Assembly (NCBI GenBank): GCA_963743705.1
Contig: CAVUQS010000010.1
Coordinates: forward strand, 165,445-229,444
DNA: 64,000 bases
Direction of reading: 5' to 3'
Origin: PALSA-243 sp963743705
Lineage (GTDB): Bacteria > Acidobacteriota > Terriglobia > Bryobacterales > Bryobacteraceae
Positions 1-7,392 of this stretch are shown piece by piece; position 1 is the first letter of the stretch; each line of letters begins with the position of its first letter. The notes beneath the pieces were generated by a model that was not told the DNA's origin, searched no databases, and saw only the letters and a program-made list of their open reading frames with translations. A program made the translations under genes and the position numbers.

Positions 1-408
1 TCGGACGCGTGCGATGCCAGCCTGCTGATGATGCCGCTGATGCGCTTTCTCTCGCCCACGGATCCGCGTATGCTCTCGACGATTGATGCGGTGCGGAAGG
101 AGTTGGCGTCCGACAGCCTGGTGCTGCGTTATGAAGTCGGCAAAGCCGCGCGTGACGGGTTACCCGGCTGCGAAGGCTCCTTCAGCGCCTGTTCGTTTTG
201 GATGGTGGAGGCGATGGCGCGCGCGGGCCTTGTGGAAGAGGCGCAGTTGATGTTCGAAAAGCTGCTCACCTACGCCAACCATGTGGGATTGTTTTCGGAG
301 GAGATTGGCTCGCAAGGCGAATTGCTGGGCAATTTTCCGCAGGCGCTGACGCATTTGGGGTTGATCAGCGCGGCATACATCCTCGATTTGCTGCTGGACG
401 GCAAGTAA
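1..408 (+). CDS. GH15 glucoamylase-like glycoside hydrolase, C-terminal fragment
   Basis: The frame is open from base 1, so this is the last ~135 residues of a gene that starts before the window. The sequence shows DASLLMMPL near the start, then CEGSFSACSFWMVEAMARAG and a closing EEIGSQGELLGNFPQALTHL. These match the (alpha/alpha)6-barrel end of GH15 enzymes (glucoamylase and trehalase-like proteins), in which the Glu of EGSF lies in the active-site region. The family hydrolyses alpha-glucosidic bonds; the substrate cannot be told from this part. No signal peptide can be judged because the start is missing. It ends 35 bases before the ligD reading frame on the same strand. Confidence 0.85.
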   Translation, partial: SDACDASLLMMPLMRFLSPTDPRMLSTIDAVRKELASDSLVLRYEVGKAARDGLPGCEGSFSACSFWMVEAMARAGLVEEAQLMFEKLLTYANHVGLFSEEIGSQGELLGNFPQALTHLGLISAAYILDLLLDGK

Positions 409-443
409 CGAAAACAGCGCCTCCCTTGCTATAACTGAATCGG

Positions 444-1127
444 ATGCCGCTCGAAGATTACATCGCCAAACGGACGTTTTCCAACACGCCCGAACCTGCG
501 CCTTCGAAGAAGACGCCGAAGTTCGCGGGCAATTACTTTTGCGTCCAACGGCACGATGCGACGCGGCTGCACTACGATTTCCGGCTGGAGATCGATGGCG
601 TGCTCAAATCATGGGCCGTGCCCAAAGGGCCGTCGCTCGATCCGGGCGTCAAACACCTGGCCGCGCATGTGGAAGATCACCCCATCGAGTACGGCGATTT
701 CGAGGGCAACATCCCGGCGGGTAACTATGGCGCGGGCAGCGTGATGTTGTGGGATCGCGGCACGTTCGAGCTTCTGGGAGATATGCCGGGAGACGCGCAG
801 ATTGCGCGGGGCGATCTGAAATTCCGGCTGCACGGCGACAAGCTGAATGGCGATTTCGCCCTGGTTCAAATGAGAGGCCGCGGCAAGGGCAATGAGTGGC
901 TGATCATCAAGAAGCGCGATGAATTCGCCACTAGCGGCTGGGACATCGAAGGCTTCGCGTATAGCGCGATATCCGGGCGCACGCAGGAAGAAATTGCCCG
1001 CAACATGCCGGCCAAGAAGGCGAAGCGCAAAACCGCCGGCGCGTCCGATCGCGTCTGGGCCAGCAGCAAGCCCGCGGCACGCAAATCGGTCGCGAAGCCG
1101 GCGCGGCGCCGCGAAAGCCACGCCTAA
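444..1127 (+). CDS. ligD: LigD N-terminal part: DNA 3'-phosphoesterase domain, ends at premature stop
   Basis: 227 residues. Residues ~25-160 form the phosphoesterase (PE) domain of bacterial NHEJ ligase D, which trims 3'-phosphate and ribonucleotide ends before joining. Visible metal and active-site residues are H37 and H43 in RHDATRLHYDFRLE, R47, and H79/Y83 in EDHPIEYGDFEG, with the signature EGNIPAGNYGAGSV. A basic Lys/Arg/Ala linker follows and stops at TAA (1125-1127). The codons after the stop remain open in the same frame and reach the ligase-polymerase part at 1179, and the residues in between (NIDPSGIKGARKAA) look like the normal inter-domain sequence of a fused PE-Lig-Pol LigD. So this is probably one gene split by a single stop. 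It could also act as a stand-alone PE protein. No ku gene is seen here. Confidence 0.88.
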   Translation: MPLEDYIAKRTFSNTPEPAPSKKTPKFAGNYFCVQRHDATRLHYDFRLEIDGVLKSWAVPKGPSLDPGVKHLAAHVEDHPIEYGDFEGNIPAGNYGAGSVMLWDRGTFELLGDMPGDAQIARGDLKFRLHGDKLNGDFALVQMRGRGKGNEWLIIKKRDEFATSGWDIEGFAYSAISGRTQEEIARNMPAKKAKRKTAGASDRVWASSKPAARKSVAKPARRRESHA

Positions 1128-1178
1128 AAAAAAACGAACATCGACCCCAGCGGCATAAAGGGCGCCCGTAAGGCCGCA

Positions 1179-3071
1179 ATGCCGGCCGCCATCGAGCCGA
1201 TGATGGCGCAGATCTCAGAACGCGTGCCCGCGGGCGGCGACTGGCTTTTTGAAGTGAAATGGGACGGCGTGCGGGCGCTGGCATTCATCGAGAACGAAAG
1301 GGTGCGCCTGCAATCGCGCACCGGCTCGAGTTGCGAACGCCAATACCCGGAGCTTTCGGTGATTCCGCACCGGGTTGCGGCGGAGACTGCGATACTCGAC
1401 GGAGAAATCGCGGTGCTTGATGCCAAAGGGGTGTCGCAATTCCATCTCATTCAACCGCGCATCATGAACGCCGACGCGAATTCGATCGCGCATATGTCGC
1501 GCACTACGCCCGTGGTCTACTTTGTCTTCGACCTGCTCTATCTCAACGGCTACGATTTGCGCGGCGTGCGGCTCGACGAGCGCCGCAGGCTGCTCGAGGA
1601 GATCGTGACACCAGACCCTGTGTGTCGCCTTTCGGCGGCCTTCCCGGGCGCCGGGGTGGAGATGCTAGAGGCGGCGCGTGAGAACGGACTGGAAGGGCTA
1701 TTGGCAAAACGCGCTTCGAGTATTTACGAATCGAAGCGCGCGAGCGACTGGCTGAAGATCAAGATTGTGACGCAGCAGGAATTCGTCATCGGCGGGTTCA
1801 CAGTGCCGCAGGGTGAACGCTCGCATTTCGGCGCGCTCGTGCTCGGCGTATACGAGGATGGCAAGCTGCAGTGGGTCGGCAACGTCGGTACCGGCTTCGA
1901 TCAGAAGACGCTGGCGTTTGTTTTTTCGCGGCTGAAATCGCTGATTACAACAAGGTGTCCGTTTGCCGAGCGGCCGAAGCCGGATCGCGGCATGACCTGG
2001 GTAAAGCCGGAATTGACAGCGCAGGTGAAGTTCACGCAATGGACGCCTGACAAGCGCTTGCGGGCGCCGGTTTACCTGGGCTTGCGCGAGGATATCAAGG
2101 CGGAACGAACGGTCCGTGAATCATCGGCCGCGCCCGTCGAGTTTCTGCCGCCGGCGCCCGAAGCGACGCGCGAAGTCGACGGCCAGAGTCTGAAGTTCAC
2201 GAACCTGAAGAAGATTTATTATCCCGATGACGGTTACACCAAGCGCGATGTCATCAACTATTACGACGCCGTTTCGAGCCTGATTCTGCCGCACCTTAAA
2301 GACCGGCCGCTTTCTCTCAAACGCTATCCCAACGGCATCAAGGAACAGTTTTTTTTCCAAAAGCACGCCGCAGAAACTTTCGCGCCGTGGCTGCGCACGG
2401 AACTCATCGATTCGGACCACAACGAGGCGCCAATCAACTACGTGTTCGCACAGGATCGCGCCAGCCTGCTGTATCTCGCGAATCTCGGTTGTATCGATCA
2501 GAACCCGTGGATGAGCCGGACGGGAAGCCTCGACAATCCGGATTTCGTGCTCATCGATCTCGATCCGCAGGATTGCCCGTTCGAAAAGATTGTCGAAGCT
2601 GCGTTGCTGGTGAAAGATGTGCTCGATGAGATCGGCATGGAAGGATATCCGAAGACTACGGGCGGCCGCGGGATGCACGTCTACGTTCCGGTCGAACCCG
2701 ATTACACGTACGATCAAACGCGCGCGTTCGCGGAAGTGATCGCGCGGATTGTGGCTCGGCGCAAGCCTGAACTTTTTACTACGCCGCGCTCGGTTTCGAA
2801 GCGTGAGCGTAACCGCGTGTATTTCGATTGGGTGCAGAACGCAAAATCGAAGACGATCGCTGCGCCATATGTGTTGCGCGCTTACGCGGGCGCGCCGGTG
2901 GCAACGCCGCTCGACTGGAGCGAAGTACGCCCAGGTCTCACGCCTGCGCAATTCAATATTTCGAACGCGCGCGAACGATTTCGAGAGAAGGGCGATTTGT
3001 TTGCTGGCGTGCTGGAGCGGCCGCAACCGATAGAGAAGGCGCTGGGAGCGTTGGAAAAGTTGTTCCGCTAG
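1179..3071 (+). CDS. ligD: LigD C-terminal part: ATP-dependent DNA ligase plus primase-type polymerase
   Basis: 630 residues. The ligase domain (~1-300) has the adenylation lysine K27 in FEVKWDGVRA, ILDGEIAV, the EGLLAKR motif and DWLKIKI, followed by an OB-fold. The polymerase domain (~330-625) is the archaeo-eukaryotic primase type, with PDFVLIDLDPQD carrying the metal-binding Asp pair and a GGRGMHVYVPV segment. This is the PE-Lig-Pol order known from Pseudomonas LigD (about 840 residues); here PE plus linker plus this part gives about 874. ATG 1179 has a weak TAAGG six bases upstream, so separate initiation is possible, but the same frame is open back to the stop at 1125. The gene converges on holB with only 12 bases between. 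Confidence 0.9.
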   Translation: MPAAIEPMMAQISERVPAGGDWLFEVKWDGVRALAFIENERVRLQSRTGSSCERQYPELSVIPHRVAAETAILDGEIAVLDAKGVSQFHLIQPRIMNADANSIAHMSRTTPVVYFVFDLLYLNGYDLRGVRLDERRRLLEEIVTPDPVCRLSAAFPGAGVEMLEAARENGLEGLLAKRASSIYESKRASDWLKIKIVTQQEFVIGGFTVPQGERSHFGALVLGVYEDGKLQWVGNVGTGFDQKTLAFVFSRLKSLITTRCPFAERPKPDRGMTWVKPELTAQVKFTQWTPDKRLRAPVYLGLREDIKAERTVRESSAAPVEFLPPAPEATREVDGQSLKFTNLKKIYYPDDGYTKRDVINYYDAVSSLILPHLKDRPLSLKRYPNGIKEQFFFQKHAAETFAPWLRTELIDSDHNEAPINYVFAQDRASLLYLANLGCIDQNPWMSRTGSLDNPDFVLIDLDPQDCPFEKIVEAALLVKDVLDEIGMEGYPKTTGGRGMHVYVPVEPDYTYDQTRAFAEVIARIVARRKPELFTTPRSVSKRERNRVYFDWVQNAKSKTIAAPYVLRAYAGAPVATPLDWSEVRPGLTPAQFNISNARERFREKGDLFAGVLERPQPIEKALGALEKLFR

Positions 3072-3083
3072 CCCGGCGAGCGA

Positions 3084-4109
3084 TTACGCCTGGCGCAGTT
3101 CCGCAATCAACGCATCGAGCGCGATACCCTTTTGAATATTGCGCCGCACTAACTCCACCATCTCATCGGCCTTCGCGACGGCTTTGCGAATCCAGGCGAA
3201 ATCCACCTTGCGGGCGAGCGCTTCCAGTTCGCTGCGAATATCCTGATTCCGGATCTCGCCGCTGCCCTGCTGTAAAACGAGGATGTCGCGCAGCAACTCG
3301 TAAAGCGTCTTCAAGTGGATTTCCAACTTCTCGCTCTTCGTCCGGCCGATAGCCTCCGCCACCGGCGCCCAGGCGGCGAACGGCGCCATGCCGGCCGCGA
3401 CTTTGAGCAGCGTCAGCATGGAGGCGCGGCGTTTGTCATAAGCGTCGAGATCGAGCGCAAGCGCAACGCCGGGGCTTCCGGCGGCAAGAGCGATTCTTCG
3501 TTCCGCGCGGTCCAGGGCACGGATGCGCGCGAATTCCTGCATCTCGTCCGAAGTAAGCGGCGCAAACTGAAAGGGCACGGCGCGCGACCGGATGGTGGGC
3601 AACAAGTCGTACGCGTTGGTGGCCGTCATGATCAAGATCAGATGCGGCGGCGGCTCTTCCAAAGTTTTCAGGAGCGAGTTCGCCGCCTGTTCGTTAGCGC
3701 GATCCACGCGATCGATTAAAAAAACGCGGCGGGGCCCGCGGTGCGGCAGATACTGGGCGCTCTCTTTCAGCAGACGCGTCTGCTGAATTGAGATCTGGCG
3801 TAATGGCCCATCTGGGGCGAAAGTGACAAAATCCGGATGCGAGGAAAACAGCAGCGGATCCTCGTTGCGCTTTTCAGCTGGCCATTTTTCGCGGTCGGCG
3901 ATTATTTCCAGGTTGTGGGGCAGATTGAGATCGTCGCGCTCGATCCAATCCGCGTGATCCAACAGGTGGGCGCCCATGCGCCGGGCCAGCGTCGCCTTAC
4001 CCACGCCTTCCGGACCGGCGAAAAGCAGGGTCTGCGCCAGACGTCCCTGCGCCATCGCCTGCTCCAACGACCGTACCGCCGCGGCGTTGCCGATGAATCC
4101 CTCAAACAT
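3084..4109 (-). CDS. holB: DNA polymerase III delta' subunit
   Basis: 341 residues. An AAA+ clamp-loader subunit that helps load the sliding clamp during replication. Walker A is GPEGVGKATLA with K38; the Walker B-like stretch is VFLIDRVDRANEQAANSLLK, followed by the characteristic LLKTLEEPPPHLILIMTATN and the sensor/SRC-like IRSRAVPFQF. The family usually carries a four-cysteine zinc module before HPD; here HPD is kept (SSHPDFVTF) but I see no cysteine anywhere in the protein, so the zinc module is lost. The start overlaps the end of tmk by 8 bases, the common tmk-holB order, and the two are likely co-translated. Confidence 0.9.
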   Translation of the reverse strand: MFEGFIGNAAAVRSLEQAMAQGRLAQTLLFAGPEGVGKATLARRMGAHLLDHADWIERDDLNLPHNLEIIADREKWPAEKRNEDPLLFSSHPDFVTFAPDGPLRQISIQQTRLLKESAQYLPHRGPRRVFLIDRVDRANEQAANSLLKTLEEPPPHLILIMTATNAYDLLPTIRSRAVPFQFAPLTSDEMQEFARIRALDRAERRIALAAGSPGVALALDLDAYDKRRASMLTLLKVAAGMAPFAAWAPVAEAIGRTKSEKLEIHLKTLYELLRDILVLQQGSGEIRNQDIRSELEALARKVDFAWIRKAVAKADEMVELVRRNIQKGIALDALIAELRQA

Positions 4110-4740
4110 GCGGTCTCACCACTGCCCACACCGCCTCCTCGATCTCATCGACGGATGCGCAGCCGCCGATCATTTTGACGCGTTGCGGTTCGCGCGCCGC
4201 CAGTTCGTGATAGGCGGCGTAAACCACGCGGTGAAATTCGAGGGATTGCTCGTCCATGCGCGTCTCCGAGCTGGTTTCGGCCGCGTTGCGCGCATGGGCT
4301 CGGGCCAGGCTGGTTTCCGCGTCGATGTCGATGAGAATGGTGACGTCGGGTTTGAGGCCGCGGCAGGCTATTCGGTCTAGTGCCGCTATATTTTCAGCGC
4401 CCAAACCCCGCCCGTAGCCCTGATACACTAGCGAGGAGTCGGTAAAGCGATCGGCCAGCACGATTTCGCCGTGGGCTAGCGCCGGCTTGATTGACTCGTC
4501 CACGTTCTGGGCGCGCGAGGCGAAGTAAAGTAACAACTCGGCCGACGGCGATAATTCCTGGTTGACGGCGTCGAGCAGAATGCGCCGGATCTGGGCGCCG
4601 ATGCGGGTTCCGCCGGGTTCGGCTGTCTCCAACACGGTCTTACCCAACGTTCGGAGCTTGGCGGCCAGGCGTGCCCGTTGGGTAGTCTTACCGGAGCCAT
4701 CCATTCCTTCGAACGTGATGAAGAGGCCTTGATCGGGCAT
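4102..4740 (-). CDS. tmk: thymidylate kinase
   Basis: 212 residues, normal for the family. Cytosolic enzyme that phosphorylates dTMP to dTDP with ATP. The P-loop is FEGMDGSGKTT (residues 10-20), the DRx motif is LADRFTDSSLVYQGYGRGLG, and DVTILIDIDAETSLARAHAR is the usual segment before the LID. It is the first gene of a two-gene minus-strand operon with holB (8-base overlap). The promoter must lie in the 4741-5261 gap, which is shared with the divergent exported-protein gene. Confidence 0.94.
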   Translation of the reverse strand: MPDQGLFITFEGMDGSGKTTQRARLAAKLRTLGKTVLETAEPGGTRIGAQIRRILLDAVNQELSPSAELLLYFASRAQNVDESIKPALAHGEIVLADRFTDSSLVYQGYGRGLGAENIAALDRIACRGLKPDVTILIDIDAETSLARAHARNAAETSSETRMDEQSLEFHRVVYAAYHELAAREPQRVKMIGGCASVDEIEEAVWAVVRPHV

Positions 4741-5261
4741 GGGAAAGCTCTTATTGTAGCCGTCCGGTGAGAGCTAGGCCGGTCATTATGTGAGGTATTT
4801 ACCCTAAACCCGGTATATACAGTGAGCTAACTGTCCAAATAATGTCGCAGTTAGACGGAAAAACATTGACTACCGGGGATGGACATGATGTAATCGGCAC
4901 CAGCTTATACGATGGCTTTAGGCTTGGAACTCCGCCGCCGCACAGTCAGGAAAGCGAATTTTTCTTGACATTCAGGCGTTGCATCGGTTATCAATGTTTT
5001 TTGCTGCGATTGCGGCCAATTAGCAATCCTGCGTTTGTACTACGTCCGCACAGACGACGAAAGTAGAACAACAAGGCATGTGCGGCGCACGGGAAAAAGC
5101 TCAGTAGAACCCAGTTTGCCGGCTTGGTGGCGGCTGGGACCACTCTCCGCCCGACACGGAGAGGTTTTCGCGGTGACTGAACGGTTTGAGGCTTTACTTC
5201 GAGGCTCAGGAAAGAGCACTTCGACCAGTTCAATTTTTTGAAATTTATCAAGGAGAAGGAA
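4741..5261. other. 521-bp non-coding divergent region with possible leader hairpin
   Basis: Lies between tmk (minus) and the exported protein at 5262 (plus). A small open frame at 4842-5066 has no ribosome site and no recognisable protein character, so I do not call it. A TTGACA hexamer occurs at 4965. A 7-bp hairpin (CTCTCCG 5143-5149, loop 5150-5156, CGGAGAG 5157-5163) followed by GTTTTC lies about 95 bases before the start codon and could be a weak attenuator in the leader. I recognise no known riboswitch. Confidence 0.5.
4965..4993 (+). promoter_or_regulatory. possible sigma70-type promoter for the 5262 gene
   Basis: TTGACA at 4965-4970, a 17-base spacer, then TTATCA at 4988-4993. The -35 box is a perfect consensus match; the -10 box is poor. 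It would give a leader of about 260 bases containing the 5143-5163 hairpin. Tentative. Confidence 0.3.
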
Positions 5262-7226
5262 ATGCCAGAATTTCGCAAAGGTTTAATTGCGTTGGCCGGA
5301 GTAGCCCTATTCGCTGGGCTGGCTAGCGCACAGGTAGGCTTGCCGAATGGAGTCCCCGGTTTCACGGCGCCTGTCTGTACAACAACCAATGGCGCGGTGA
5401 CCCCGACGCTACGTACCGAAGGTTATACCGAACTTGCCGGCGACATCGTTATCGTTTGCCAGGGCGGTTCGCCACCGGCTCTCGGAAGCGTTATCCCGAC
5501 GGCCAACATCACAGTGTTCTTGAACACGGCAGTAACTAGCCGTCTGCTTCCGACGACGACGGTTGCGAACGCTTCTGAAGCGCTGCTACTGGTCGACGAG
5601 CCCGGTTCGTCCTTGTCGGGTTATGGCCCGAGCGTTGCTCAGACGCTTTGCCAATCGCCTTCCAATGGCGCGGGCGCTGGCGGTTGCCAGGAACTGGTAG
5701 GCACCGTGGGCACGAACGGCGGAGTGCCGATTCTCGCTTCGAGCTGCCCAACCACCAGCACGACTTGCAACGCAGGCAGCGGCTTCTTGTCCACCCTCGT
5801 TGGTCCGAACATCTTCCAGGGTGTTGTAAACGGCAGCGCCGTGACGTTCTTTGGCGTCCCGGTACTTCCCCCCGCCACCCAGGGTCTCACTCGCGTGTTG
5901 CGCATCACCAACATCCGCGCCAACGCCAACGGCGTTGCTGGCGGTGGACCGACACCGGGTTCGGTGGTCGCGTCGATTTCGACCAACGGTTCGAGCTCGC
6001 TCCCGATCACGAACTCCACCCTCACGGTAGGTTTCGTGCAACAGGGCCTGAGCCCCACGGGAACCGGCGTGCGTAACTCGCAGAACACTGGCTCCAACTC
6101 GGGCACAACCTTCCCGCAGTGCGCCAGCGTCAGTGTAACTAGCACTTCGAGCACCGCTGCGGCGAGTACGGGCGGCGTGCAGTTCCAGGAGAACTTTGGA
6201 ACGGCGTTTAAGATTCGGACCCAAGGCGTACAGAACATTCCTGGGACGATCTACAATTCTGAATCCGGATTCTTCCTGGCTGCTGCGAACTTTACCAACA
6301 GCGCTACGGGCCTGACCAACAGCGCTGGTCTAGCCGATTACGGAACCCGCCTGAAGGCCGTGTTCAGCAACGTACCTAGCGGTGTTTCGCTGTATGTCTC
6401 GGTTCGCGACGTGACCAACAACTTCGCGACTGGCACTAACGCAGCGCAGGCTGGGCTTGTGGTAAGTGAGACGGCTGTGGACAACCCCGGACCTCCGTTC
6501 GTTCCGCAGACCGGCGTGTTCCCGTCGAACGCGACTATCGCGACCGGCGTGGGCATCGCTCCTCTAACGGTCATCGCCGGCACCGGCGAAGCGGTGTGGG
6601 AGATCATTTCTACCAACCCGGCCGCGATCGATACGGTGAACTTCGCTGTGTATATTAACTTCACGTCAAGTCCGGCCAACAACACGCCGGCTGCGCCGAG
6701 TACAATCAGCGTGACGTTAAGCTACGCGCCGACGCCGAGTGGAGGAGCCTTCACTTCAACAACGGGTTCAGCGGCTTCGTCTACACTCACGATTCCGCGG
6801 TTCTCGGATAGTTTGAATATCACGAAGACCTTTGCGAACTTCTCGCTTTGCACGACCGATCTGTTGTATCCGTACGTGATCAACACTAACGGGTTCGACA
6901 CCGGTCTTGCGATCGCGAATACCACCACTGATCCGTTCGGAACTGCGGCTCAGGTCGGAACTTGCACCCTGAATTTCTATGGGTCAGGCGCTCCGAGTCC
7001 GAACACGTTCGTTACCCCCAGCGTTGCGTCTGGCACGGTGTATGCAAACCTTGCCTCGACCGTGTCGCCGGGCTTCAGCGGCTATATCATCGCGGTCTGC
7101 AACTTCCAGTTCGCGCATGGTTTTGCGTTCGTCTCCGACGTTGGCGCCAGGAACTTGGCAATGGGCTATCTGGCCCTCATCATTCCGAGCACCAACCGTT
7201 CGGCAGCGGAAGCGCTGAACAACTAG
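5262..7226 (+). CDS. large exported surface-type protein with acidobacterial C-terminal domain
   Basis: 654 residues from ATG 5262, chosen because AAGGAGAAGG sits just upstream; a TTG at 5238 is in frame but has no such site. Residues 1-23 are a signal peptide ending LFAGLASAQ. The rest is Ser/Thr/Gly/Asn-rich beta-type sequence with scattered cysteine pairs and no enzyme motif. The last ~120 residues are more ordered: NTNGFDTGLAIANTT, GTCTLNFYG, then SGYIIAVCNFQFAHGFAFVS and LAMGYLALI. From memory of the family, this tail recurs at the ends of exported proteins in Solibacter-like genomes and has no assigned role. A single-gene unit: its own leader, and a strong terminator after the stop. Function unknown; a cell-surface or extracellular structural role is inferred from the signal peptide and composition only. 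Confidence 0.75.
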   Translation: MPEFRKGLIALAGVALFAGLASAQVGLPNGVPGFTAPVCTTTNGAVTPTLRTEGYTELAGDIVIVCQGGSPPALGSVIPTANITVFLNTAVTSRLLPTTTVANASEALLLVDEPGSSLSGYGPSVAQTLCQSPSNGAGAGGCQELVGTVGTNGGVPILASSCPTTSTTCNAGSGFLSTLVGPNIFQGVVNGSAVTFFGVPVLPPATQGLTRVLRITNIRANANGVAGGGPTPGSVVASISTNGSSSLPITNSTLTVGFVQQGLSPTGTGVRNSQNTGSNSGTTFPQCASVSVTSTSSTAAASTGGVQFQENFGTAFKIRTQGVQNIPGTIYNSESGFFLAAANFTNSATGLTNSAGLADYGTRLKAVFSNVPSGVSLYVSVRDVTNNFATGTNAAQAGLVVSETAVDNPGPPFVPQTGVFPSNATIATGVGIAPLTVIAGTGEAVWEIISTNPAAIDTVNFAVYINFTSSPANNTPAAPSTISVTLSYAPTPSGGAFTSTTGSAASSTLTIPRFSDSLNITKTFANFSLCTTDLLYPYVINTNGFDTGLAIANTTTDPFGTAAQVGTCTLNFYGSGAPSPNTFVTPSVASGTVYANLASTVSPGFSGYIIAVCNFQFAHGFAFVSDVGARNLAMGYLALIIPSTNRSAAEALNN

Positions 7227-7248
7227 GAAAACAAACTGTTACTTGATT

Positions 7249-7279
7249 GAGGGGAGCTTCGGCTCCCCTCTTTTTTTTT
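7249..7279 (+). terminator. strong rho-independent terminator
   Basis: A perfect 9-bp stem (7249-7257 with 7262-7270) closed by a TTCG tetraloop (7258-7261) and followed by nine T (7271-7279), 22 bases after the stop of the exported protein. Confidence 0.95.
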
Positions 7280-7392
7280 GCGCAAAAGCTTACGCCGGGT
7301 AATGTGAACCTTCGGGAAAAAGTGCTACACTGAAACTCATTCCGCGTCCATCCAATCCATTTGTGTTCATTCTTTCTTAGTTTGGAGGTTTC

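Noticed and set aside
2121..3026. 301-codon minus-strand frame opposite the LigD polymerase domain
   Set aside because: Antisense shadow; Arg/His-rich translation typical of GC-rich opposite frames.
4842..5066. 74-codon frame between tmk and the exported protein
   Set aside because: No ribosome site, no recognisable domain, and a composition like non-coding DNA.
5085..5170. Possible cyclic-di-GMP or other riboswitch before the exported protein gene
   Set aside because: Only one short hairpin and a CGCAC-like word are seen; the conserved core of the GEMM class, or of any other class I know, could not be traced.
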